From Desulfomicrobium macestii (lineage in GTDB: Bacteria; Desulfobacterota; Desulfovibrionia; Desulfovibrionales; Desulfomicrobiaceae): DNA of 64,000 nucleotides. The notes beneath the pieces were generated by a model that made no database searches, was not told the DNA's origin, and saw nothing but the letters and a program-made list of their open reading frames with translations. The DNA lies in the NCBI RefSeq assembly GCF_014873765.1, contig NZ_JADBGG010000013.1, positions 1 to 64,000 on the forward strand. The letters are read 5' to 3'. Of the stretch, positions 27,042 to 35,766 are shown one piece after another (within the stretch, counting starts at the first letter, position 1; each line of letters starts with the position of its first letter). The translations under genes and the position numbers were made by a program.

Positions 27042-27523
27042 TTGTAGCGGTCATGTCCGATACGCACCTGGATCAACCCGATGACCTGCTGGCCGCGATT
27101 TTCGAACGCCACTGCCGTGAAGCCGACGTGCTTCTGCATTGCGGGGACTGCGTGAGCGAGGAAACATGGTCGTTTCTCAATTCCCATCCCAGATTCTATT
27201 CCGTGCAGGGCAACTGCGACCTGTCCCCCCTGAACGGTACCCTGCCCGTGCTGCGCGAGCTTGAGCTGGAAGGATTTCGGCTGGGCATGGGACATGGATG
27301 GGGGCCGCGTTCCAGGGTGGGAGACGTCGTCGCGGGCCGATTTCAGGGCGTGGACATTGTCTGCTACGGACACACGCATATACGTGACTGGCGGCTGTCG
27401 TCCGAAGGCGTGCGCCTGCTCAATCCCGGCTCTCTGTTTTGGCCAAGGTCCGGCGAGGGCGGGATGGCCCGGCTCCATCTCACGTCCGGGCAGGAGCCCG
27501 AAGTGGAGTGGATCACCATCTGA
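27038..27523 (+). CDS. YfcE/MJ0936-type metallophosphoesterase
   Basis: 161 residues from GTG 27038, preceded by AAGGAGG at 4-nt spacing and overlapping the previous stop (GTGA). Metal-binding motifs of the calcineurin-like fold are SDTHLD, LHCGDCVS, VQGNCD, GHGWG and CYGHTHI. Small members of this family are phosphodiesterases with activity on 2',3'-cyclic nucleotides or model substrates; the natural substrate is unknown. Last gene of the argJ cluster, followed by a terminator. Confidence 0.88.
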   Translation: MIVAVMSDTHLDQPDDLLAAIFERHCREADVLLHCGDCVSEETWSFLNSHPRFYSVQGNCDLSPLNGTLPVLRELELEGFRLGMGHGWGPRSRVGDVVAGRFQGVDIVCYGHTHIRDWRLSSEGVRLLNPGSLFWPRSGEGGMARLHLTSGQEPEVEWITI

Positions 27524-27544
27524 AGGAACCTCGCCGACACGCAT

Positions 27545-27586
27545 GAAAAAAGCCCGCCTCAGTCGAGACGGGCTTTCGCATTTTTC
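27545..27586. terminator. Bidirectional terminator between the phosphoesterase and ppiD genes
   Basis: AAAGCCCG/CGGGCTTT stem (27549-27556, 27569-27576), extended inside by CTC/GAG, with A-rich and T-rich flanks that give a U tract in both directions. Confidence 0.85.
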
Positions 27587-27606
27587 AGGGAACGCCAGTG
27601 GCGGCG

Positions 27607-29505
27607 CTAGTTTTCGAGCAGCGCGGGGTTGGTGATGCGCACATCCGCCTTGGCGCGCAGATCCGCGACAAAGGCCTGCACGGTCTGCTCTTCGGCGCGC
27701 TCATTGAGGGAGGTCAGCCATAATTCCTTCTCCGCGGCCCATTCTTCTTCAGCCGGAGGAGTCACCTTGTCGGCCCTGGCCAGAACGTAGCCTTCGGGGA
27801 AGGCGTATGCCTCGGGCAGCCATGAACCGGCTTCAGTTTCAAAGGCCTTGCTGGCCAGCAGCTGATTCATGCCCAGACCGGATATGGATCCTTGCCGCCC
27901 GAAGGGTTCCGTTTCCTTCAGCGTGGCGTCGGCCAGGGACTCACCCTTGAGAAGCGTTTCCAGATCCTTTTCCGCGGCGGTCTTGGCCATTTTCAGGGCT
28001 TCTTCACGAGTGATGGCCGCGACGATCTCAGTCTTGACCGCTTCCAGCGGCTTCACGCTTTCGGCCACCTGCTCAAGCTTGGTGGCAAGCAGGTATCCGT
28101 CGGCAATGGGGAGCGGGGACTGTGTCGTGATGTCCAGGGGCAGGTCGAACAGAGTCTGGGCGTTTTCCGGAGAAAGGCCGGGCAGTTCCTTTGGTCCTTG
28201 ATTCTTGGCGAAGTAGCCCGATTCGCGGACTTCGAGCTTCAGGCCAATGGCCTTGGCCACGGCATCGAGAGGCTCGTCAACGAGCACCATCTCCAGGGCC
28301 TGGTCCAGGCGATCCTGCAGCGTTTCCGCCGCGCGATCCTCGGCGATGATATTTGCGATGTCGGTCGCGACAGATTCAAAGTCCTGATATCCCGCAGGCT
28401 TGACGTCTTCAACGCTTATCAGATGAAAGCCGAACTGGGTGCGGACCGGCTCGCTGACAGCACCCTTTTCAAGGGCGAAGGCGGCGTCTTCGAAGGGCTT
28501 GACCATCCTGCCACGTCCGAACCAGCCAAGTTCACCGCCGGTCTGGGTGCCGGAGGGGTCCTCGGTGTATTTCGCGGCGACCTCGGCAAAGGACTTGCCT
28601 GCCGCGAGGTCCTTCTGGGCGGCCTCGATGGTCTGCATGGCCTTTTTCACAGCCGCGTCATCGGCGTTTTCGTCAACACGCACAAGAAGGTGGCGGGCCC
28701 TGACCTGCTCTTCGATCTTGAACTGTTCCTTGTTCTCGGCGTAGTATTTTTCGGTTTCCTCGGGGGAGACGAGCGAAAGGTCGGCCAAGGTCGCGGGGGT
28801 GAGCAGCAGGTAGGCGATTTTGGCCCGGGCGGGCACGGCATAGTTGGCCTTGCGCGCCTCATAATATTCGTTGATGCGCTCTTCCGTGGCGTTGACCTGA
28901 TCCTGGTAGCGTTCCCACGGGTACATCACATAGGATATCACCGCTGTGCTGCGCCCGTATATATAGAAGTCGCGGGCTTGATCCTCGCCGAGACGTCCGG
29001 GCAGGCCGACGTAGGTCCGCAGCTTGTCCATGGTCATCCCGCGCATGTATTCGGACTCGAATTTGCCGGGAGTGAGGTTGTTGGCACGCAGCACGTTCTG
29101 GTAGGCGCCCGGGTCGAAGACGTTGCTTTCGTTCTGGAAGGCTGGAATGAGATGAATCTCCTTGGCCAGCTCTTCCTTGGAAACGGTCAGGCCGAGCTTT
29201 GCAGCCTGCTGCATCATCAGCTCTTCGATGACCATCTGTTCAAGGATCTGCCTTTTGAATCCCATCTGGGCCAGAATTTCGGCAGTCAGGTTCGGGTTTT
29301 GGCTGCGCGCGAGTTCAAGGCTGCGCTGCACGCGTTCCTGGAAAGGCCGGAAGAGAATGGGGGAATCATTGACCGTGGCAACGACGGTGGTCTGGTCGTT
29401 TTGCACGCGATTCATGCCAAAGGCCAAAACGAAAACGGCAATGATGATGCCGAAGAGGATTTTTATTCCCCAACTTTGGGCGCCCTGGCGCAGGATATCA
29501 AGCAT
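27607..29505 (-). CDS. PpiD-like periplasmic folding factor (SurA N-terminal and parvulin domains)
   Basis: 632 residues. One N-terminal membrane anchor (WGIKILFGIIIAVFVLAFGM, 12-31), a SurA/PpiD N-terminal chaperone domain (about 40-220), a parvulin domain (about 265-365; RARHLLVRVDENADD, GGELGWFGRGRMVKPFEDAAF, GFHLISVEDV) and a long C-terminal helical/second chaperone half. PpiD sits at the Sec translocon and helps newly exported proteins; parvulin activity may be weak in PpiD proteins. The start follows GGAG. Spaced 57 nt after aconitase on the same strand. Confidence 0.88.
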   Translation of the reverse strand: MLDILRQGAQSWGIKILFGIIIAVFVLAFGMNRVQNDQTTVVATVNDSPILFRPFQERVQRSLELARSQNPNLTAEILAQMGFKRQILEQMVIEELMMQQAAKLGLTVSKEELAKEIHLIPAFQNESNVFDPGAYQNVLRANNLTPGKFESEYMRGMTMDKLRTYVGLPGRLGEDQARDFYIYGRSTAVISYVMYPWERYQDQVNATEERINEYYEARKANYAVPARAKIAYLLLTPATLADLSLVSPEETEKYYAENKEQFKIEEQVRARHLLVRVDENADDAAVKKAMQTIEAAQKDLAAGKSFAEVAAKYTEDPSGTQTGGELGWFGRGRMVKPFEDAAFALEKGAVSEPVRTQFGFHLISVEDVKPAGYQDFESVATDIANIIAEDRAAETLQDRLDQALEMVLVDEPLDAVAKAIGLKLEVRESGYFAKNQGPKELPGLSPENAQTLFDLPLDITTQSPLPIADGYLLATKLEQVAESVKPLEAVKTEIVAAITREEALKMAKTAAEKDLETLLKGESLADATLKETEPFGRQGSISGLGMNQLLASKAFETEAGSWLPEAYAFPEGYVLARADKVTPPAEEEWAAEKELWLTSLNERAEEQTVQAFVADLRAKADVRITNPALLEN

Positions 29506-29562
29506 GGAATCTCCGACAAAGTGTCTGAAGTTAAAAATAATGGGAACTTCCCCGAGAGGCTT

Positions 29563-31485
29563 TTATTTTTGCCTGTCGTTGACGTAATTGAGCAAACCGC
29601 CCGCCTTGATAATGGCTATTTCATTACCCGTCAAATCATGGGTCAAAGTGAGCTGTCTGCCTTCCGATGTCGAGGCCAAAAGAGTCGCCCCGGGTGCGAG
29701 AGCGCCAAGCTCGATGCGCAGGACATCGCCCTGGGCCAGCGAGTCGTAGTCGGCCTCGTTGGCGAGCATCAGGGGAAGGATGCCGAAATTGATCAGGTTC
29801 GCCTTGTGAATGCGGGCAAAGGACTTGGTCAGAACTACCCGGACGCCGAGATGACGGGGTGCGAGCGCCGCATGTTCGCGGCTGGAGCCTTGTCCGTAGT
29901 TGTCGCCGCCGAGGATGAGCCCTTGGCCGGCGGCTTCGGCCCGGGTCACGAAATCCTTGTCCACGCGCTCGAAGACGTGTCTGCTGATGGCCGGAATGTT
30001 GGAGCGCAGGGCGGTGATGGCCGCGCCGGCAGGCATGATGTGGTCAGTGGTGATGTTGTCCCCAACCTTGATCACCACGGGCAACTCCAGAACATCCGGC
30101 AGCCTGTCGAAGGGCGACAGAGGCACGATGTTGGGCCCGCGCAGGATTTCAACCTCGCCCCCATCCTCGGGCGGGAAGGCGAAAAGATGGCGGATGGACG
30201 GCGCCGTGGCCGGCAGGGACGGTTTGGAAACGGTCTTGGTCCAGGTTGCCGGGTCGGTGAACTTGCCGTTCAGGGCGCAAAAAGCGGCGGTGATGGGGCT
30301 CACCAGATAAACCTGTCCGTCCTGGGTTCCGCTGCGACCCTCGAAATTGCGGTTGAAGGTCCGGGCGCTGACGCCGCCGCTGGACGGAGAGCCGCCCATG
30401 CCGATGCACGGGCCGCAGGAGCATTCCATGAGCCGCCCGCCGGCGTCGAGGATGAGATCGAGCAGGCCTTCGCTCATGAGCATTTTGAGCACCTGTTTGG
30501 AGCCCGGCGACAGGAGCAGGTCGGTGTTCGGGGCGATGTGTTCATGCTTGAGTATTTGGGCCACGCTCTGCAGGTCCGAGTATGAGGAGTTGGTGCAGGA
30601 GCCGATGGCCACCTGATCGACATTCATTCCGTCGAGTTCGGCCACGGGGACGACCCTGTCTGGCATGTGCGGCTGGGCGGCCAGGGGCGCAAGGCTGCTC
30701 AGGTCGATGACTATTTCACGGTCATAGGCGGCTCCTTCGTCGGCGGCCAGAGGCGTGAAGTCCTTTTCCCTGCCCATGAGCGCAAGAAATGCGCGGGTCT
30801 GCTCGTCGCTCGGAAAGATGGACGCCGTGGCGCCCAGCTCCGCGCCCATGTTGGTGATGGTCGCGCGTTCCGGAACGCTCAAGGTGGCGACGCCCGGACC
30901 GTGGTACTCCATGACCGCGCCCACGCCGCCCTTGACGCTCAGGATGCCGAGCAGGTGCAGGATGACGTCCTTGGCCGAGGCGAATCCTGTCAGTTGCCCT
31001 TCGAGGCGGATCTTGAAGACCTTGGGCATGGTGATGGTGTAGGGTTCTCCGGCCATGGCCAGGGCCACGGAGAGGCCTCCGGCGCCCATGGACAGGCTGC
31101 CGATGCCGCCGGCAGTGGGCGTGTGCGAGTCGGACCCGATGAGCGTCTTGCCCGGAATCGCGAAATTTTCCAGATGCAGCTGGTGACAGATGCCGGTGCC
31201 GGGAGGGGAGAAAACGATGCCGTACTTGGCGGCCACGCTGCGCAGGTAACGGTGGTCATCAGGGTTGCGAAAGCCCATCTGCAGGGTGTTGTGATCGACA
31301 TAGCTGACGGACAGTTCCGTCTTGACCCGGGGCAGGCCGATGGCTTCCCACTGCAGGTAGGCCATGGTCCCGGTGGCGTCCTGGGTCAAAGTTTGGTCTA
31401 TCTTGATGGCCACTTCGTTTCCGGGCTGCATATCGCCTTCAACGAGGTGCGCCGCGATGATTTTCTGGGTGAGGTTCTGGTTCAT
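29563..31485 (-). CDS. Aconitate hydratase
   Basis: 640 residues, start follows GAAGGAGCG. Cluster cysteines: GSCTNSS and ECSCGPCIGMGG. Other active-site text: IGSDSHTPTAGGIG, HIMPAG, NYGQGSSREHAAL and the C-terminal swivel domain. The length is that of the short mitochondrial-type/deltaproteobacterial aconitase, not the ~890-residue AcnA. It isomerises citrate and isocitrate; in sulfate reducers it serves 2-oxoglutarate/glutamate synthesis when the cycle is incomplete. The gene symbol is left blank because acnA/acnB naming does not fit this subfamily. Confidence 0.92.
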   Translation of the reverse strand: MNQNLTQKIIAAHLVEGDMQPGNEVAIKIDQTLTQDATGTMAYLQWEAIGLPRVKTELSVSYVDHNTLQMGFRNPDDHRYLRSVAAKYGIVFSPPGTGICHQLHLENFAIPGKTLIGSDSHTPTAGGIGSLSMGAGGLSVALAMAGEPYTITMPKVFKIRLEGQLTGFASAKDVILHLLGILSVKGGVGAVMEYHGPGVATLSVPERATITNMGAELGATASIFPSDEQTRAFLALMGREKDFTPLAADEGAAYDREIVIDLSSLAPLAAQPHMPDRVVPVAELDGMNVDQVAIGSCTNSSYSDLQSVAQILKHEHIAPNTDLLLSPGSKQVLKMLMSEGLLDLILDAGGRLMECSCGPCIGMGGSPSSGGVSARTFNRNFEGRSGTQDGQVYLVSPITAAFCALNGKFTDPATWTKTVSKPSLPATAPSIRHLFAFPPEDGGEVEILRGPNIVPLSPFDRLPDVLELPVVIKVGDNITTDHIMPAGAAITALRSNIPAISRHVFERVDKDFVTRAEAAGQGLILGGDNYGQGSSREHAALAPRHLGVRVVLTKSFARIHKANLINFGILPLMLANEADYDSLAQGDVLRIELGALAPGATLLASTSEGRQLTLTHDLTGNEIAIIKAGGLLNYVNDRQK

Positions 31486-31520
31486 GCGCGCTCCTTCAAT
31501 TTTGCCGTTGAATATCTTTG

Positions 31521-31550
31521 AAAAAAGGCTCCCAGCCGGAGCTGGGAGCC
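31521..31550 (-). terminator. Terminator after the coiled-coil gene, - strand
   Basis: Perfect 10-bp stem GGCTCCCAGC/GCTGGGAGCC with loop CGGA. The run of A at 31521-31526 is a U tract on the - strand. Confidence 0.9.
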
Positions 31551-31563
31551 TGAATCGTTGGGC

Positions 31564-31812
31564 TTACCAAGTGGATGCAAGCCGCCTGAGCTTGACTTTC
31601 AGAATCTGAATTTCAGTATCCAGGCGCAGGTTGCCCTGCTGCAGCCGGAAAATCTCCTCGTGAAAGGTTATTCCGCGCGCGGGATCTTCGCGCTGCAGCA
31701 ACTCTTTTACCTTGGCCTGGGCTTCGGCCTGCTCGGCCTTGAACCTGCCGATTTCCTTTTCGATGGTCTCAATCTGTTGTGATTCGGATTCGTTTACGCT
31801 TTGGCTTGTCAT
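31564..31812 (-). CDS. Small coiled-coil protein, 82 residues
   Basis: Almost entirely helical with heptads rich in Glu/Gln/Leu/Lys (QIETIEKEIGRFKAEQAEAQ; LQQGNLRLDTEIQILKVKLR). No cysteines, signal or membrane segment. Its start overlaps the end of the CM/EPSPS-like gene by 44 nt in another frame, and a strong terminator follows it, so it ends that operon. I do not recognise a family; it may be a partner or stability factor of the upstream product, which is only inference. Confidence 0.6.
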   Translation of the reverse strand: MTSQSVNESESQQIETIEKEIGRFKAEQAEAQAKVKELLQREDPARGITFHEEIFRLQQGNLRLDTEIQILKVKLRRLASTW

Positions 31813-33409
31813 CTTGAGTTTCGTCTACCTGTTCTTCGATCCGTGAGGAATTTATGAAGTTTTGAGGGCTTGGAAGGTTCATGAAAATTTTCCAGAACCA
31901 GGGCCAGGCCGAGGAGATATTGTCCGCATTGGTCATGCAGACCCCCGGATGCGTGAAGGATATGAGCGATCCAGCCAGCGTCCAGTATGGGCCGGGACTC
32001 TGCCAGGGCGACTCGCTGACTTTCTTGGCGTTGGGCAGTCCCAGCTGCAACAGCCCGGGTTCAATGGCATATCCGGCACCCAGATTCTCGAGCAGGTCCT
32101 GGGCGTAATCGACATCCTCGCGCGTGGTGTCCTGTGTGATGGCGCATTGGCCGCGCAATCCCATGGACATGGCCAGCATCAAAGGCAGGTATTCCTGGCA
32201 GGAGGTTATGTCTATGGATAGTTTCTGGGGTCTGTTGCCCATGACCGAGGTGATCTGGCCGCCCTGCACGCTGATCCGCAATCCGAATTCGTGCAGGATA
32301 TCCATGATGTCTTGGAGGTGGGGCGCGTAGTGAGGCCATTTTCCATGCAGGACGACCTTGCCGTCCGTAAAGAACGGAAGGACCAGCAGATGGAGGCTCA
32401 TCAGCGGATCCACGGGGATATCCACCGCGGAGAGGTCAAGGCTGGTGGACGCCGGAGGTACGATGATGCTCAGGCCCTCGAACTGAAGCTCCGGATTGTG
32501 CTCCTGCAGGAACCCGATCCCCTTGCGCAGCAGCTTGCTGTTTGAAAACGATTCATGAAGCTGGATCGAAAGCCCGGATTTGTAGGTGGTGGCCGCGACA
32601 ACAAGAGCCAGCACGAATTTCTTGGAAACGCCCTTGGGGATGGAGATGGTCTCCGGAAGCTGGCCACTGCTTTCCACCCTGACCGGCAAGCCGTAGCTGT
32701 GCGGTTCAACCACTGTCAGCCGGGCGCCAAGCTGCGGCAGAAGGTCCTGCACTGGCCTGACGTCATGAATCTTGAGCTTGGTGGAGCCGGTGAATTTGGC
32801 CCGGGTCACCTGCCCGAGGGCAAGGCACAGCAGGAGGTAGAAGTGGAATTTGCTCTGTCCGGCATAGATGATCTTGTTGTCCATGGACCAGGAATCGACG
32901 GGCTGGGTTTCGCATTGCCGGTTCTGGAACGTGAGCTTGAACCCGCAGAGGTTGAGGGCGTTGATCAGTTCAAGGGAAATGTCGTTCCCCTGGAATGGTG
33001 CAATGGTCAGCGGCGAGGAATTCGTGGCTCCAAGAAAAAACATCATGCTGCGCAGGATCTGGTCCCGGGGGGCATCGAGGTCTATTTCCACGGGCTTGCG
33101 CCGGGGGAAGAGGCACAGAGGTTTTTCGTTGGAGGAATTGCGCTCGACCCTGGCATAGGACAGGTTGTTCGAGAGGTGAAAGATTTTTTTGAGAATCTGG
33201 GGCTCCAGATTGTCCGCCTTGGATGCGTCGCGCCAGACCTGCCACAGCACTTTTTCCTGGTTGGGATCGGTGATGCCGAGGTTTTTGGAGCGCCTGGTGG
33301 ATGCCGCCCTGGACAAAAGGTTGGTCCGGGACATGAGAAGGGAAACAAGCTTTTCGTCGAGTTGAGCCAGTTCCTGCGTCAGAGATAGAGTATTATGTTT
33401 TTCGGCCAT
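31769..33409 (-). CDS. Chorismate-mutase-like domain fused to a diverged EPSP-synthase-like domain
   Basis: 546 residues. Residues about 8-90 fit an AroQ-type chorismate mutase helix bundle (LAQLDEKLVSLLMSRTNLLS; QEKVLWQVWRDASK). Residues about 105-510 follow the EPSP synthase pattern: VRPVQDLLPQLGA (217-229), GLPVRVES, VSKKFVLALVVAA (261-273) and REDVDYAQDLLENLGA (430-445). Several catalytic motifs are altered: the SKS-x-NR loop appears as APRDQILR (113-120), the SSQ motif as SKK (262-264), and KETDR as REDVD (430-434); the Arg before Pro at 218 is retained. The acidic C-terminal tail ends in KPKRKRIRITTD. It may be an inactive or repurposed EPSPS with a regulatory CM domain. Function not assigned. 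Confidence 0.6.
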   Translation of the reverse strand: MAEKHNTLSLTQELAQLDEKLVSLLMSRTNLLSRAASTRRSKNLGITDPNQEKVLWQVWRDASKADNLEPQILKKIFHLSNNLSYARVERNSSNEKPLCLFPRRKPVEIDLDAPRDQILRSMMFFLGATNSSPLTIAPFQGNDISLELINALNLCGFKLTFQNRQCETQPVDSWSMDNKIIYAGQSKFHFYLLLCLALGQVTRAKFTGSTKLKIHDVRPVQDLLPQLGARLTVVEPHSYGLPVRVESSGQLPETISIPKGVSKKFVLALVVAATTYKSGLSIQLHESFSNSKLLRKGIGFLQEHNPELQFEGLSIIVPPASTSLDLSAVDIPVDPLMSLHLLVLPFFTDGKVVLHGKWPHYAPHLQDIMDILHEFGLRISVQGGQITSVMGNRPQKLSIDITSCQEYLPLMLAMSMGLRGQCAITQDTTREDVDYAQDLLENLGAGYAIEPGLLQLGLPNAKKVSESPWQSPGPYWTLAGSLISFTHPGVCMTNADNISSAWPWFWKIFMNLPSPQNFINSSRIEEQVDETQDDKPKRKRIRITTD

Positions 33410-33759
33410 GCGAATTCTTTCAGGCTAGGGAGGTTGATGTTCATGGGTGCATGAACGCATGATGAAAGCTGATATCAAAGATGTCCATTAACAATAAGAC
33501 TTTGGGGATTGCAAGCGGTTATTGTTCGATCTAAATATAATATGCTAAAATAAAAGAAAAAACTGAAAGAAGGCACCAAGGTGCCGGATGGAGCGCCGTC
33601 AATGCCGAAAATACAGGCAGCTCAGGTTTGGCGGATATTTGCGTGGTTGATAAAAAAATCACAAAACGGTTGACAAGAAGCTCGTTGAGAAGCAAAAAGG
33701 GGTCTCCGTTTTTTTATTTGTGAAAATAAAAACAAACTATATTTAGGAGGATCCACGTT
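33410..33759. other. Intergenic region with the sat promoter
   Basis: 350 bp between the divergent CM/EPSPS-like gene and sat, much more AT-rich than its surroundings (long A runs near 33537-33565). It holds a small palindrome GGCACC-AA-GGTGCC (33572-33585), whose flanking T-rich text on the - strand could stop leftward transcripts, and the sat promoter/operator. No gene is seen. Confidence 0.5.
33628..33664 (+). promoter_or_regulatory. sat promoter with overlapping Rex-like operator
   Basis: TTGGCG (33628-33633), 17 bp, TAAAAA (33651-33656) forms a sigma-70-like promoter. The palindrome TTGATAAAAAAATCACAA (33647-33664) overlaps the -10 and matches the Rex pattern TTGTGA-N6-TCACAA in 10 of 12 defined positions. 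Rex is an NADH-sensing repressor; control of sat by Rex is established in Desulfovibrio vulgaris. The untranslated leader would be about 95 nt. Confidence 0.65.
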
Positions 33760-35028
33760 ATGGCTCTCGTACCCCCGCATGGTGGAAAAGGTTTGGTTTG
33801 CTGTCTGCTTCAGGGTGCCGAACTGGCTGCCGAGCAGAAAAAGGCCGAAGGACTGAAGAAGATCGACATCAGCCCCCGCGCCAAGGGCGACCTGATCATG
33901 ATGGGCATCGGCGGCTTCAGCCCGCTGAGCGGCTTCATGACCAAGGCCGACTGGAAGTCCGTGTGTGAAAATTTCACCCTGGCTGACGGCACCTTCTGGC
34001 CCGTGCCCGTGACCCTGGATGTGGATGAAGAAGTGAAGGTCGGCGAAGAGATCGCTTTGTTCGATCCCAAGAAGGGCGTCTTCATGGCCACCATGAAGGT
34101 CTCCGAAGTTTACGAAATGACCGACGCCGACAAGAAGTGGGAATGCGAGAAGGTCTACAAGGGTCAGGGCGAAGAGTCCGCCGATGACAAGTTCTGGGAA
34201 ATCGCTCCCAAGGATCACCCTGGCGTGCAGATGGTTTTGGCTCAGAAGAAATACAACATTGCCGGTCCTGTCAAAGTCCTTTCCGAAGGCGACTACCGCG
34301 ACAGATTCCCCGGTTGCTACATGTCTCCGGCCGAAGCCCGCGCCACCTTCGAAGAGAAAGGCTGGAGCAAGGTTGCCGCTCTGCAGCTGCGTAACCCCAT
34401 GCACCGCTCTCACGAATATCTGGCCAAGATCGCTGTTGAAGTGTGTGACGGCGTTTTCATTCACTCCCTGGTCGGCAACTTGAAGCCCGGCGACATCCCG
34501 GCCGAAGTCCGCATCAAGTGCATCGACACCCTCATTGACAAATACTTCGTGAAGGCCAACGTGGTTCAGGGCGGCTATCCCCTGGATATGCGTTATGCCG
34601 GTCCCCGTGAAGGCTTGCTGCACGCCACTTTCCGCCAGAACTACGGCGTTTCCGACATGCTGATCGGCCGCGACCATGCCGGCGTCGGTGACTTCTACGG
34701 CCTGTTCGAGGCTCAGGAAATCTTTGATCGCGTTCCCAAGAATCTGGGCGCTGGCAAGGATCTGATCACCCAGCCCATGAAGATCGACTGGACCTTCTAC
34801 TGCTACAAGTGTGACGGCATGGCTTCCCTGCGCACCTGCCCGCACAGCAAGGACGACCGCGTCGTTCTGTCCGGCACCAAGCTGCGCAAGGCTCTGTCCG
34901 AAGGCGCCGAGGTTGTTGACCACTTCGGCCGTGACGAAGTTCTCGTCATCCTGCGCGAATACTACTCCACTCTGACCGAGAAGGTCGAAGTGAAGATGCA
35001 GGGTGCCGCTTCCGGCGCAGCCATGTAG
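33760..35028 (+). CDS. sat: Sulfate adenylyltransferase (ATP sulfurylase)
   Basis: 422 residues, start preceded by TTAGGAGG. PUA-like N-terminal domain, then the catalytic domain with [15 protein letters not shown] (nucleotide-binding QxRNPxHxxHE), [12 protein letters not shown], and a C-terminal zinc-binding segment CYKCDGM...CPHSKDD followed by [10 protein letters not shown]. The enzyme makes APS and pyrophosphate from sulfate and ATP, the first step of dissimilatory sulfate reduction. Codon use is strongly biased toward a few codons, as in highly expressed genes. First gene of the sat-apr-qmo locus but ended by its own terminator, so it is its own unit. Confidence 0.97.
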   Translation: MALVPPHGGKGLVCCLLQGAELAAEQKKAEGLKKIDISPRAKGDLIMMGIGGFSPLSGFMTKADWKSVCENFTLADGTFWPVPVTLDVDEEVKVGEEIALFDPKKGVFMATMKVSEVYEMTDADKKWECEKVYKGQGEESADDKFWEIAPKDHPGVQMVLAQKKYNIAGPVKVLSEGDYRDRFPGCYMSPAEARATFEEKGWSKVAALQLRNPMHRSHEYLAKIAVEVCDGVFIHSLVGNLKPGDIPAEVRIKCIDTLIDKYFVKANVVQGGYPLDMRYAGPREGLLHATFRQNYGVSDMLIGRDHAGVGDFYGLFEAQEIFDRVPKNLGAGKDLITQPMKIDWTFYCYKCDGMASLRTCPHSKDDRVVLSGTKLRKALSEGAEVVDHFGRDEVLVILREYYSTLTEKVEVKMQGAASGAAM

Positions 35029-35041
35029 TTTTGATTTCAAC

Positions 35042-35072
35042 CAACAGGGCGGGCTTTTTGTCCGCCCTGTTG
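35042..35072 (+). terminator. Probable terminator after sat
   Basis: 11-bp perfect stem CAACAGGGCGG/CCGCCCTGTTG around GCTTTTTGT. Only a weak T tract follows (ATTTGG), so some read-through to aprB is possible. Confidence 0.7.
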
Positions 35073-35125
35073 ATTTGGTCTTGCGACTTGAAGTCCAGCA
35101 AGGCCTATGATTGTCAATATGCGGC

Positions 35126-35162
35126 TTGACACGGCAAAAGTGCTTTGATAAAAGATTCACAA
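35126..35162 (+). promoter_or_regulatory. aprBA promoter with overlapping Rex-like operator
   Basis: TTGACA (35126-35131), 17 bp, TAAAAG (35149-35154). The palindrome TTGATAAAAGATTCACAA (35145-35162) overlaps the -10 in exactly the register seen at sat: the -10 begins at the fifth base of the palindrome. The leader to the aprB start is about 78 nt. Confidence 0.7.
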
Positions 35163-35239
35163 GCGAAAAGCTTGGGTAAAATTTTTGTTTGTTTCGGGCC
35201 TGTGGCTAAGTTGTTTTAAACTCTTTATTCGGAGGAATT

Positions 35240-35728
35240 ATGCCAACCTTTGTTGATCCAGCAAAGTGTGATGGATGCAAGGGCGGTGAAAAGACTGCCT
35301 GTATGTACATCTGTCCTAACGACCTGATGATCCTGGACCCTGTAGAGATGAAGGCTTACAATCAGGAGCCGGCCGCTTGCTGGGAATGTTACTCCTGTAT
35401 CAAGATTTGTCCCCAGGGCGCGATCACCGCTCGTCCGTATGCTGACTTCGCTCCCATGGGTGGTACCTGCATCCCGCTGCGCGGCGCAGAAGACATCATG
35501 TGGACCGTTCAGTTCCGCAATGGCGAAGTAAAGCGCTTCAAGTTCCCCATCCGCACCACTGTGGAAGGTTCCATCAAGCCCTTCGAAGGCAAGCCTGAGG
35601 CAGGGAACCTGGAAGATGAGCTTCTGTTCACCGAGACTACTTTGGCCACTCCCAAAGAAGCTCTTGGCCAGAAGATTGAAGTCGGTGAAGCAGACCTGAA
35701 GGTCACCTTCAAGTCGGCCGTCGCCTAA
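35240..35728 (+). CDS. aprB: Adenylylsulfate reductase beta subunit
   Basis: 162 residues, start preceded by CGGAGG. Two [4Fe-4S] clusters are bound by CDGCKGGEKTACMYICP (12-28) and CWECYSCIKICPQGAI (about 47-62). The C-terminal tail wraps around AprA in known structures. It passes electrons from the Qmo complex to the FAD of AprA. 38 nt upstream of aprA, same transcript. Confidence 0.97.
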   Translation: MPTFVDPAKCDGCKGGEKTACMYICPNDLMILDPVEMKAYNQEPAACWECYSCIKICPQGAITARPYADFAPMGGTCIPLRGAEDIMWTVQFRNGEVKRFKFPIRTTVEGSIKPFEGKPEAGNLEDELLFTETTLATPKEALGQKIEVGEADLKVTFKSAVA

Positions 35729-35766
35729 TTCGGCGCTTTAAACGAAAGAAATTTCAGGAGGAACAT

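Noticed and set aside
29563-31485. Long open frames on the + strand through the aconitase and ppiD genes (27.9-30.6 kb)
   Set aside because: They mirror high-GC codon structure of the real - strand genes; no ribosome-binding site and no family resemblance.
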